Assembly: GCA_034931985.1 (NCBI GenBank)
Contig: JAYGHB010000012.1
Location: forward strand, 1-64,000
Length of the DNA: 64,000 bases
Source: Halotia wernerae
Lineage (GTDB): Bacteria; Cyanobacteriota; Cyanobacteriia; Cyanobacteriales; Nostocaceae
Reading direction: 5' to 3'
The notes beneath the pieces were generated by a model. The model was not told where the DNA came from. It was given only the letters and a program-made list of their open reading frames with translations, and made no database searches. The position numbers and the translations under genes are program-made. The stretch's first letter is position 1. Each line of letters starts with the position of its first letter. Shown here in pieces: positions 50,909 to 59,114 of the stretch.

Positions 50909-52831
50909 TTAAGCTAAAGCTGTAAATGCTGACTGAGGCTGGGTTCTACGCAATTCTAAATATATTAATAAAGCATTTATATCAGCGGGATTCACCCCAC
51001 CAATACGTGCTGCTTGACCGATGGTCAGCGGTTTTACCTTGTTTAGCTTTTCCCGTGCTTCTTTAGAAAGGGTATCAATTGTTGTGTAATCCAAATCCGC
51101 AGGTAACTGGCGTTGTGCCTGACGGGCAATCTGTTCAATCTGATTTTGTTGTCTAGCGAGATAGCCAGAATATTTGATGTCAATTTCTGCGCCTTGTTTC
51201 TCGGCTAGTTTGAGGTTGGGGTTTCCTAATCCGTAACTGTCAAGATCAACGTAATGAAATCCCGGACGGCGGAGCAAGTCAGCGAGGGTGATCGAACCTT
51301 TGATTGCTTGTTGAGAAACAAAAGCGATCGCTTGCCCAATTTCATCATGTTCTTTTACCCGTGTGGCGTATAACCGTTCTTTTTCGGTGGCAATTTGTAA
51401 CTGTTTTTGGGTAAACAATTCCCAACGGCGATCGTCAATCAAGCCAATTTCCCGCCCTAAAGGTGTTAGGCGTTGGTCAGCATTATCAGAACGCAATAAT
51501 AAGCGATATTCAGATCGACTGGTGAGCATTCGGTAAGGTTCACGCAAGTCTTTGGTACACAAATCATCTACCAGCGTCCCAATGTAACTTTGCTCACGGG
51601 AGAAAATAATCATTTCCTCACCCCGCACCAACCGCGCGGCGTTGATTCCTGCCACTATCCCTTGGGCTGCGGCTTCTTCATAACCTGTAGTGCCGTTAAT
51701 TTGTCCTGCACAAAATAAACCAGCAATCTTTTTTGTCATCAGTGTGGGATAACACTGTGTTGCGGGGATGTAGTCATATTCCACAGCATAAGCCGGACGT
51801 AACATAAAACATTGTTCTAAACCTGGGAGACTCCGCAACATTTGCAATTGCAAACTTTCTGGCAACCCTGTAGAAAAACCTTGAATATATAGTTCTGGGA
51901 TATCTCGCCCTTCTGGTTCAATAAAAAGCTGGTGGCTTTCTTTGTCAGCAAAGCGCACAATTTTATCTTCAATACTGGGGCAATAACGAGGCCCTTTTGC
52001 TTCTACCCAACCGCCATAAACCGGCGACAGGTGTAAATTTTCTCGAATCAGTCGATGGGTTTCAGCAGTTGTACGGGTAATGTAGCAGGGTATTTGTTCT
52101 CGTTCCACCCAGGCTTGGGGGTCAAAGCTAAACCAGCGGACTTCTTCATCCCCTGGCTGGATGGTCATTTTACTGTAGTCTACCGATCGCTTGTCTACCC
52201 GCGCTGGAGTCCCAGTCTTTAAGCGTCCGGTTTCAAATCCCAAGCGATTCAGAGTTTGCGTTAAGCCTTCCGCCGCAAATTCCCCAGCCCGTCCCGCTGG
52301 CATGGATTTATTGCCAACCCAGATCTTTCCTCCCAAGAAAGTGCCTGTTGTCAAGATGACTGCTTGACATTGGAAAGCTACACCAAAGTAAGTTGCAACG
52401 CCGATTACTTCATCGTTAGCACCCAGCACCAAGTCTGTAGCCATACCCTCACGGATAATCAAATTTTCTTGGTTCTCGACAATACTCTTCATCACCGCTG
52501 CATATTCACGCTTATCAGTTTGGGCGCGTAATGCCCAAACCGCAGGCCCCCTTGAAGAGTTGAGGATGCGTTTTTGTAGGTATGTACGGTCTGCTATTTT
52601 GCCAATTTCCCCACCGAGTGCGTCTACCTCATGGGTCAACTGCGATTTAGCAGGGCCACCCACCGCTGGATTACAGGGTTGCCAAGCAATTTTATCCAAG
52701 TTGAGGGTCAATAGCAGAGTCCGACAGCCGAGACGAGCAGATGCGAGGGCTGCTTCGCAACCGGAGTGACCTGCACCGACGACAATGACATCAAAAGCGT
52801 CTTGAAATTCAACGGAATTGTGCATGGTCAT
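50909..52831 (-). CDS. mnmG: tRNA uridine-5-carboxymethylaminomethyl(34) synthesis enzyme MnmG
   Basis: MnmG (GidA) with MnmE modifies U34 of the wobble position in several tRNAs. The 640-residue protein begins with the FAD-binding FDVIVVGAGHSGCEAALASA. CNPAVGGPAKSQL and TGTFLGGKIWVGN are conserved MnmG stretches, and the C-terminal MnmE/tRNA-binding helices end in INALLIYLELRR. The start is ATG at 52831 or 52825, the difference being two residues. Two cysteines in the conserved regions (…CNPAVGG and LRPAYAVEYD-flanking) are in place. It stands alone beside the IS607 insertion. Confidence 0.95.
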   Translation of the reverse strand: MTMHNSVEFQDAFDVIVVGAGHSGCEAALASARLGCRTLLLTLNLDKIAWQPCNPAVGGPAKSQLTHEVDALGGEIGKIADRTYLQKRILNSSRGPAVWALRAQTDKREYAAVMKSIVENQENLIIREGMATDLVLGANDEVIGVATYFGVAFQCQAVILTTGTFLGGKIWVGNKSMPAGRAGEFAAEGLTQTLNRLGFETGRLKTGTPARVDKRSVDYSKMTIQPGDEEVRWFSFDPQAWVEREQIPCYITRTTAETHRLIRENLHLSPVYGGWVEAKGPRYCPSIEDKIVRFADKESHQLFIEPEGRDIPELYIQGFSTGLPESLQLQMLRSLPGLEQCFMLRPAYAVEYDYIPATQCYPTLMTKKIAGLFCAGQINGTTGYEEAAAQGIVAGINAARLVRGEEMIIFSREQSYIGTLVDDLCTKDLREPYRMLTSRSEYRLLLRSDNADQRLTPLGREIGLIDDRRWELFTQKQLQIATEKERLYATRVKEHDEIGQAIAFVSQQAIKGSITLADLLRRPGFHYVDLDSYGLGNPNLKLAEKQGAEIDIKYSGYLARQQNQIEQIARQAQRQLPADLDYTTIDTLSKEAREKLNKVKPLTIGQAARIGGVNPADINALLIYLELRRTQPQSAFTALA

Positions 52832-53358
52832 ACTTACAGGGTCAGCAAACAGAGATTTATTAATAATTTTAACTGATCCGTAGCAGTCCTAAATTTAAGG
52901 TGAACTCAGCTAATCAGCATTTTAGTTGCATATTTAATTGGGTGCGGCTCTTTTGAAAAGACGGTATCCTGTTGACAGAGTAAAAATGCGAAAAAATTCT
53001 TTATAATACTTTGAAGATATACCGAAAAATTCTACATAATCCTCTTGTAAGGGGTAATTATAGGGTAAAAAAACTTTGAGCGATCGCCCCTTAAATTCCA
53101 CATCAAGCTATCATCAGAAAAATGGATCTGAAACCCCGTGCTTCTAGCACGGCTTTACATGAGATACTGGGATGAGTTGCTATTCTACCCAAATGCAGAC
53201 TATATATATCTGTTAAATGCAAGCTTCAAGTCCCTGTAGAGTTGCGTTCCGAAATAGACCGCACTTTAATATCTGTGTTGACCTTTCCACTAGCCCTACA
53301 GGCAAAACACCCAGGCTAACAATAGATTACATATACTCACAAATGCTAATATAGTGGT
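52832..53358. other. intergenic region containing the left end of the IS607-type element
   Basis: Bases 52832-53110 are AT-rich mnmG upstream DNA with a HIP1 octamer at 53080. From about 53120 the sequence carries the hairpin and ATCTGA motif shared with the right end of the insertion element (own entries); the remainder to 53358 is the leader of tnpA, with no ORF. Confidence 0.5.
53126..53152. repeat. left-end motif and hairpin of the IS607-type element
   Basis: ATCTGA (53126-53131) is followed by CCGTGC (53136-53141) and GCACGG (53147-53152), a 6-bp stem with a TTCTA loop. An equivalent ATCTGA plus CCCCG/CGGGG hairpin lies at 55101-55136, in the same orientation, beyond tnpB. Such subterminal hairpins are expected at element ends. 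Confidence 0.5.
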
Positions 53359-53997
53359 ATGGCTTATGTACCACTACGAGAAGCAGTTAAAAGACTTGGG
53401 TTGCACCCAAACACTTTAAGGAAGTACGCAGATAATGGCAAGATTGAAAGCATCAAAAACGAAGCAGGGCAAAGACTCTTTAACGTCGAGTCCTACCTCC
53501 GTGGTGCAACTAGAGCTTCCCTTGTTTGTTACTGCCGAGTCAGTTCAGCCAAACAACGAGACGACCTTGGTAGACAAATTGCTTACATGCAATCACTCTA
53601 CCCAGATGCCGAAATCATCAAAGACATCGGCAGTGGAATCAACTTTAAAAGGAAAGGACTGCAAGCCTTACTGGACAGACTTATGCGGGGAGATAAGCTC
53701 ACGCTTATTGTTGCCTGTCGTGACCGACTCGCAAGGTTTGGATTCGAGCTTATTCAGTACATGGTCGAGCAAAACGGTGGACAAATCGTGGTTCTCGACA
53801 ACACTGTACACTGCCCCGACAGTCCACTCAAGTCGGGAGACCCGCCCACGTGGCTGTCTCCCGAATCAGAGCTTACCTCGGATCTTCTCTCCATCCTCCA
53901 CGTCTTCTCTTGTCGGATGCACGGACTCAGAAAGTATAGTAAAAAAATCAAGGAAGATCCGGATCTTCCTCACGGCGGCACAGAGGCAGATTCTTAA
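53359..53997 (+). CDS. tnpA: IS607-family serine recombinase TnpA
   Basis: A 212-residue protein with a MerR-like helix-turn-helix (YVPLREAVKRLGLHPNTLRK, YADNGKIESIKNEAGQRLF), then a serine-recombinase domain (VCYCRVSSAKQRDDLGRQ with the catalytic Ser, and RLARFGFELIQYM). This is the IS607 transposase layout. From about residue 155 on (HCPDSPLKSGDPPTWLSPES) the sequence departs from the usual end, with the LTSDLLSILHVFSCRMHGLRK motif conserved near the C terminus. tnpB overlaps it in another frame, so the end is under two constraints. Confidence 0.88.
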   Translation: MAYVPLREAVKRLGLHPNTLRKYADNGKIESIKNEAGQRLFNVESYLRGATRASLVCYCRVSSAKQRDDLGRQIAYMQSLYPDAEIIKDIGSGINFKRKGLQALLDRLMRGDKLTLIVACRDRLARFGFELIQYMVEQNGGQIVVLDNTVHCPDSPLKSGDPPTWLSPESELTSDLLSILHVFSCRMHGLRKYSKKIKEDPDLPHGGTEADS

Positions 53998-55048
53998 GCA
54001 GTGGTTTGGTGTATCTAGATTTGTTTACAACACCACTGTTAAATTACTACAAGACTCTAGCGTTAAAGCTAACTGGAAAGCGATTAAGACTGACATATTA
54101 AATGGATTACCAGAGTGGAGTAAATCAGTCCCTTATCAAATTAAGTCAATCGCCATTAAAGATGCCTGCAAAGCTGTTAGCAACGCCAAGAAAAAGTTTA
54201 AAAATGGTGGCGGTATTAGCAAGGTTAGATTTAGATCAAGGAAAGACTCTGTACAATCTTGTTATATTCCCAAGTCTGCGGTAAAAGATTTAGGAATTTA
54301 TCACACTATATTAGGTGAGGCAATCTTTAAAGAACCCTTACCGCAAAGCTTTGGCGACTGTCGCTTGGTATTCGCTTACCGTGATTATTATCTGACAGTT
54401 CCAGAGGACGTGCCACAACAACAGTCTGATAACCAAGGACGTGTTGTAGCACTTGACCCCGGCATCAGAACATTTATTACTTTCTTTTCTGAATGTAGTT
54501 TTGGTGAAATTGGAACAGCTGCTAATTTGCAAATTCAGAAGCTATGTTTCCGTTTAGATAAATTAATTTCTAAATTCACTAAAGCCAAATGCAAACAGAG
54601 AAGAAGAATGAAACTTGCTGCGAGTTCACTGCGAGGTAAAATTAAAAACCTTGTAGATGAATTACACAAGAAAACTGCTAGACTTTTGGTCGATAACTTT
54701 GACATTATTTTGCTGCCAACTTTTGAAACATCTCAAATGTCTAAAAAAGCAAAGCGGCGAATCAGGTCAAAGTCAGTGCGCCAAATGTTAACGCTCTCCC
54801 ACTACCGATTTAAGCAGTTTCTCAAGCACAAAGCTTTTGAAACTAGCAAGGTAGTTATGGATGTTAACGAGGCATACACATCAAAAACAGTCAGTTGGAC
54901 TGGTGAAATAATCCCCAATCTTGGTGGTGCTAAATTCGTCAAGTCTCCATCTGATGGGCAAGTAATGAGCCGGGATCTAAATGGTGCGCGAGGGATTTTC
55001 CTTCGTGCATTGGTTGATACGCCCTCTCTCAAGGAGTGTATTTGTTAA
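53435..55048 (+). CDS. tnpB: TnpB RNA-guided nuclease of an IS607-type element
   Basis: The nuclease core begins near 53930 (SRKIRIFLTAAQRQILKQWF, GVSRFVYNTTVKLLQ). RuvC-I is VALDPGIRTF, RuvC-II is DIILLPTFETSQM with the Glu, and RuvC-III is SRDLNGARGIF with the Asp, so the three catalytic acids are present. The usual CxxC zinc-finger between II and III is missing: TSKTVSWTGEIIPNLGG has no cysteine. The frame is open back to ATG 53435, giving 537 residues, although 563 nt of this overlap tnpA. The N-terminal part (SVVQLELPLFVTAESVQ...) may be genuine or merely an open alternate frame. It probably uses a structured RNA from its 3' end. Confidence 0.85.
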   Translation: MARLKASKTKQGKDSLTSSPTSVVQLELPLFVTAESVQPNNETTLVDKLLTCNHSTQMPKSSKTSAVESTLKGKDCKPYWTDLCGEISSRLLLPVVTDSQGLDSSLFSTWSSKTVDKSWFSTTLYTAPTVHSSRETRPRGCLPNQSLPRIFSPSSTSSLVGCTDSESIVKKSRKIRIFLTAAQRQILKQWFGVSRFVYNTTVKLLQDSSVKANWKAIKTDILNGLPEWSKSVPYQIKSIAIKDACKAVSNAKKKFKNGGGISKVRFRSRKDSVQSCYIPKSAVKDLGIYHTILGEAIFKEPLPQSFGDCRLVFAYRDYYLTVPEDVPQQQSDNQGRVVALDPGIRTFITFFSECSFGEIGTAANLQIQKLCFRLDKLISKFTKAKCKQRRRMKLAASSLRGKIKNLVDELHKKTARLLVDNFDIILLPTFETSQMSKKAKRRIRSKSVRQMLTLSHYRFKQFLKHKAFETSKVVMDVNEAYTSKTVSWTGEIIPNLGGAKFVKSPSDGQVMSRDLNGARGIFLRALVDTPSLKECIC

Positions 55049-55150
55049 TGAATGTTAGCAAAAAAGTATCGGACAATTGTCTCTGTTCCCGATGATTCAA
55101 ATCTGAGGCTAAAGCCCCGTACCGCGATAGTCGGGGTAAGCTTAATGAGT
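55049..55150 (+). ncRNA. candidate TnpB guide-RNA (omega/reRNA) region at the right end
   Basis: The 100 bases after tnpB contain ATCTGA (55101-55106) and a hairpin, CCCCG (55115-55119) with CGGGG (55132-55136). In TnpB elements the 3' end of tnpB and the right end encode the scaffold RNA, with the guide taken from flanking DNA. The position fits; structure beyond this hairpin was not resolved and transcription is inferred. Confidence 0.4.
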
Positions 55151-55184
55151 ATTGTGGCTTTTCTGTGCGTAACTCCTAGCATCT

Positions 55185-57779
55185 ATGACCGCTTCTGAAT
55201 CTGCAACCGAACCCACTAAACCCAATAATGCTAATACATTTATCACAGACCACCGACAGGTAGACCGCAGTAAGCTCAGTCAAATGTACCTGCACTACGT
55301 CGAGACGAAGGATAAATATCTCCACGCGGTGTTGTTGTATCGGGTAGGAGATTTCTTTGAATGCTATTTTCAAGATGCTGTAACCCTAGCGCAAGAATTG
55401 GAATTAGTCCTGACTAGCAAACAAGCTGGGGAACAAGGACGGGTAGCAATGTCTGGTGTACCGCATCACTCCTGGGAACGCTACACAACACTGCTAGTAG
55501 AAAAAGGCTTTGCAGTTGTGATTTGCGACCAAGTAGAAGATGCATCAGAAGCTGCTGGGAGATTGGTGCGGCGTGAGGTCACGCGCATTCTTACCCCTGG
55601 GACTTTGCTAGAAGAAGGAATGCTCAAATCCAGTCGTAATAATTACTTGGCGGCTGTGGTAATTGCGGCAAATCATTGGGGTTTAGCTTATGCAGATATC
55701 TCCACAGGTGAATTTCTCACCACTCAAGGCAGTGATTTAGAACACCTCACCCAAGAATTAATGCGCTTGCAGCCTTCGGAAGTATTGGTTCCTAGCAATG
55801 CTCCCGATTTGGGTAGTTTGCTGCGTCCAGGAGAAACTTCGCCCCATCTTCCCCAGTGTTTACCACCATCATTTTGCTATAGCTTGCGATCGCAACTTCC
55901 TTTTTCTCCAGCTGAAGCTAGACCTAAATTATTGCAGAAATTTAAAGTGCGATCGCTTGAAGGACTAGGTTGTGATCATCTTCCTTTAGCCGTCCGTGCC
56001 GCTGGCGGTCTTCTAGAATACGTGGAAGATACTCAAAAAGAAAATCCTGTATCCCTGCAAAGGCTACGCACCTATACCACCACCGATTATCTAATTGTTG
56101 ACCACCAAACCCGCCGTAACCTCGAAATTACCCAAACAATCCGCGATGGCACATTTCACGGGTCTCTGCTATGGGCATTAGATAGAACTAGCACAGCGAT
56201 GGGGAGTCGGGCATTACGGCGTTGGTTACTGCAACCGCTACTTGATATTAAAGGTATTCGGGCGCGGCAAGATACCATCCAAGAACTAATGGCAAATACC
56301 CCTCTGCGTCAGGATTTGCGGCAGTTATTGCGCCAAATTTATGACTTGGAACGGCTGACGGGACGCGCAGGTTCTGGTACTGCTAACGCTAAAGATTTAG
56401 TAGCTTTGGCAGATTCCCTCTCACGTTTACCAGAATTAGCCCGCTTAGTAGCTGATGCTGATTCTCCCTTCCTCAAAGCTTTACAGAAAGTGCCGCCTAT
56501 TTTAGAAGAGTTAGCCCAAAAACTACACATCCATCTTGTGGAATCGCCACCAATACATATTAAAGAAGGCGGATTGATTCGTCCAGGGATAAATCCCCAG
56601 TTGGATGAAAGAAAAGCAACTGTAGAAGCAGACCAACAATGGATTGCCAATTTAGAAGTTGATGAAAGGGCAAAAACGGGGATTCCTAACTTGAAGGTGG
56701 GATTTAATAAAACATTTGGTTATTACATTAGTATTTCCCGCGCTAAAGCTGACCAAGTACCAACTAACTACATCCGCAGACAAACCCTAACAAATGAAGA
56801 ACGTTACATTACCCCAGAGTTGAAAGAACGGGAAGCCAGGATTCTCACAGCGCGGGATGATTTAAATCGCTTGGAATATGAAATTTTTACCGCCTTGCGC
56901 GAAGAAGTCGGACAACAAGCAGATGTGATTCGCAGTCTTTCTCGTGCAGTAGCGGCGGCGGATGTTTTGTGTGGTTTTGCTGAGTTGGCGGTACAGCAAG
57001 GTTACTGTCGTCCTGAAATGCTGTCAGGACGGAAAATAACAATTGTTGATGGTCGTCATTCGGTAGTGGAACAGTCTTTACCTGCGGGTTTCTTTGTGCC
57101 AAATTCGACTCAATTAGGTCAAGAGTCATTAGCAGATGAGGAAGGACACACAATAACTGAGAACCCCGATTTAATTATCCTCACTGGGCCGAATGCCAGT
57201 GGCAAGAGTTGTTATTTACGTCAGGTGGGATTAATTCATCTGATGGCACAAACTGGTAGTTTTGTACCAGCAAGGTTTGCTAAATTGGGAATATGCGATC
57301 GCATTTTTACTCGTGTAGGTGCTGTTGATGATTTGGCGACTGGTCAATCTACCTTCATGGTGGAGATGAATGAAACAGCAAATATTCTCAACCATGCCAC
57401 TTCTCGGTCGTTGGTGTTGTTAGATGAGATTGGCCGAGGAACAGCGACATTTGACGGACTTTCCATAGCTTGGGCTGTAGCAGAGTATTTAGCAGTAGAT
57501 ATTCGGGCGCGGACAATTTTTGCTACTCATTACCACGAGTTGAACGAACTGGCTGGGATGTTGCCGAATGTAGCTAATTACCAGGTGACGGTGAAAGAAT
57601 TACCCGACCAAATTATCTTTTTGCACCAAGTCCAACCGGGAGGCGCTGATAAATCCTACGGCATTGAAGCGGGAAGATTAGCGGGTTTACCTGCGGTAGT
57701 GATTCAACGAGCAAAACAAGTCATGGGACAAATTGAGAAACACAGTAAAATTGCGATGGGCTTGCAAAATCTGGATTAA
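55185..57779 (+). CDS. mutS: DNA mismatch repair protein MutS
   Basis: MutS recognises mismatches and starts repair. In the 864 residues the N-terminal mismatch-binding motif is GDFFECYFQDA (F-x-E present) near residue 58. The connector, core and clamp domains follow, and the ATPase domain has Walker A TGPNASGKSCYLRQVG, DDLATGQSTFMVEM, the Walker B LLDEIGRGTATFDG and a FATHYHELNEL box near 780. The length is standard for cyanobacterial MutS1. It directly follows the IS607 element, whose insertion leaves about 35 bp before the start. Confidence 0.95.
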   Translation: MTASESATEPTKPNNANTFITDHRQVDRSKLSQMYLHYVETKDKYLHAVLLYRVGDFFECYFQDAVTLAQELELVLTSKQAGEQGRVAMSGVPHHSWERYTTLLVEKGFAVVICDQVEDASEAAGRLVRREVTRILTPGTLLEEGMLKSSRNNYLAAVVIAANHWGLAYADISTGEFLTTQGSDLEHLTQELMRLQPSEVLVPSNAPDLGSLLRPGETSPHLPQCLPPSFCYSLRSQLPFSPAEARPKLLQKFKVRSLEGLGCDHLPLAVRAAGGLLEYVEDTQKENPVSLQRLRTYTTTDYLIVDHQTRRNLEITQTIRDGTFHGSLLWALDRTSTAMGSRALRRWLLQPLLDIKGIRARQDTIQELMANTPLRQDLRQLLRQIYDLERLTGRAGSGTANAKDLVALADSLSRLPELARLVADADSPFLKALQKVPPILEELAQKLHIHLVESPPIHIKEGGLIRPGINPQLDERKATVEADQQWIANLEVDERAKTGIPNLKVGFNKTFGYYISISRAKADQVPTNYIRRQTLTNEERYITPELKEREARILTARDDLNRLEYEIFTALREEVGQQADVIRSLSRAVAAADVLCGFAELAVQQGYCRPEMLSGRKITIVDGRHSVVEQSLPAGFFVPNSTQLGQESLADEEGHTITENPDLIILTGPNASGKSCYLRQVGLIHLMAQTGSFVPARFAKLGICDRIFTRVGAVDDLATGQSTFMVEMNETANILNHATSRSLVLLDEIGRGTATFDGLSIAWAVAEYLAVDIRARTIFATHYHELNELAGMLPNVANYQVTVKELPDQIIFLHQVQPGGADKSYGIEAGRLAGLPAVVIQRAKQVMGQIEKHSKIAMGLQNLD

Positions 57780-57884
57780 CATTTGCTGGCAGAGCGATCG
57801 CATGGTGATATCATAGCCATCAATCAGGATCTTCCCATCTGTGGGAGGATACAGCCCCAACAGTGCTTCACCAATCAGTCCATT

Positions 57885-58442
57885 TTAATCTAACTCCCGT
57901 CGTCCTTCTAAAGCCCTTGCGAGCGTTACCTCATCAGCGTACTCTAAATCCCCACCTACGGGTAGACCAAAGGCAATCCGCGTCACTTTGGTAAATGGTT
58001 TTAATAGCTGACCGACATACAAAGTTGTGGTCTCGCCTTCCACACTCGGACTAATCGCTAAAATTACTTCTTGAGGTTGTTGCTGACTGACTCGTCGTAC
58101 TAAAGCTTGAATAGTCAACTGTTCTGGGCCAATACCATCCATAGGAGAAATCACTCCACCCAAGACGTGATATTTGCCTTTGTACTCGCGGGTTTTTTCT
58201 AGCGCAATGACATCGCGAGAATCTACTACCACACAGATAGTCTGATTCTCACGGTTGGGATTGCGGCAGATTTCACAAACCGGATCAGCAGATAAGTGAA
58301 AGCACACAGAACACAAACCTACCTGTTGTTTTGCTTCTATGAGGGCTTGTGCCAAAGCCTCTACTTCTGATTCTGGTCGCTTTAAAATATGCAAAGCTAG
58401 CCGTTGGGCTGATTTGGGGCCAACTCCTGGTAGGCGTTGCAA
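57885..58442 (-). CDS. recR: recombination protein RecR
   Basis: RecR works with RecO/RecF at gaps. A helix-hairpin-helix (LPGVGPKSAQRLALHIL), a zinc finger (CSVCFHLSADPVCEICRN) and a Toprim domain (ICVVVDSRDVIALEKT... SVEGETTTLYVG) are all present. The only canonical start is TTG at 58442, giving 185 residues. However, the frame upstream continues V-Y-A-R-P-L-A-R-L-I-E-Q-L, the normal N terminus, with no ATG/GTG/TTG; an ACG at 58481 occupies the expected start site (198 residues). The true start is therefore uncertain. Convergent with mutS. Confidence 0.9.
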   Translation of the reverse strand: MQRLPGVGPKSAQRLALHILKRPESEVEALAQALIEAKQQVGLCSVCFHLSADPVCEICRNPNRENQTICVVVDSRDVIALEKTREYKGKYHVLGGVISPMDGIGPEQLTIQALVRRVSQQQPQEVILAISPSVEGETTTLYVGQLLKPFTKVTRIAFGLPVGGDLEYADEVTLARALEGRRELD

Positions 58443-58741
58443 CTGCTCAATTAACCGTGCTAAAGGACGTGCGTAAACCGTTGTCTTATCTCCAGAAGGT
58501 TATAAATATCATTACTATGATGACATTTTTTTGGCTAATCCTCATCTGAAATACAGATTTCGTGTGAATATGCCTCTTGATATATTCATACATGGATATG
58601 ATTAACCGCCATCTCAGCAATTAGATGCTTGTTGGAGATTTGTCTGAATGTTTTAATCTTATTAAAGAATTTGCAATTAAATGTCAGCTTATTCTCAATA
58701 GATGACTCAGTAATTTTTAGCTAAATGGCAATTTTAAGATA

Positions 58742-59023
58742 ATGGAAAATACAGATAATACATTGGTTGATAAAACCTTCCGTGATAGCGATGGCAAAAT
58801 TGTTATAGCACAGATGCCCAACCCACCGCTGATTCTTTGGATAGTAGCTAGTTTACTAGCTCTAGTTTTTACAAGTGGCAAAATCAATATAGTGTTAGAT
58901 GTACTGGCAAATGGCTCATTGTTTACTTGGGCGTGGCTGGAGTTATTTCAAGGCGTTAATTATTTTCGCAGAGCGCTAGGTCTTGCCGTATTTATTGGTA
59001 TTATTGCATCAAAAATTCAGTAG
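58742..59023 (+). CDS. small membrane protein, conserved in cyanobacteria
   Basis: A 93-residue protein with a polar N terminus (about 1-27) and about three hydrophobic segments: LILWIVASLLALVFTSG, IVLDVLANGSLFTWAWLELF and FRRALGLAVFIGIIASKI. It looks like a conserved cyanobacterial family without an assigned function. It lies alone, divergent from recR. No RBS is obvious before the ATG at 58742. Confidence 0.6.
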   Translation: MENTDNTLVDKTFRDSDGKIVIAQMPNPPLILWIVASLLALVFTSGKINIVLDVLANGSLFTWAWLELFQGVNYFRRALGLAVFIGIIASKIQ

Positions 59024-59114
59024 TATGAAAGCTCTCTGAAATTTCGCTTTGATTGCTGTGAGGAGCGATCACTTGGATAAGATAATGTACAAGCGATCGC
59101 TTGGATGAGGCAAT

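Larger units (their letters stand above)
53126..55150 (+). mobile_element. IS607-type insertion element (tnpA plus tnpB)
   Basis: The element spans from the left hairpin near 53126 to the right hairpin near 55136-55150 and carries a MerR-like serine recombinase (tnpA) and a TnpB RNA-guided nuclease. It is inserted between mnmG and mutS. IS607 elements have no terminal inverted repeats and target GG-type dinucleotides, so exact ends cannot be fixed by eye; the boundaries given are approximate and inferred from the paired end motifs. Confidence 0.75.

Noticed and set aside
53754..53951. Minus-strand frame inside tnpA
   Set aside because: Shadow of tnpA/tnpB coding DNA; no start signal or homologue.
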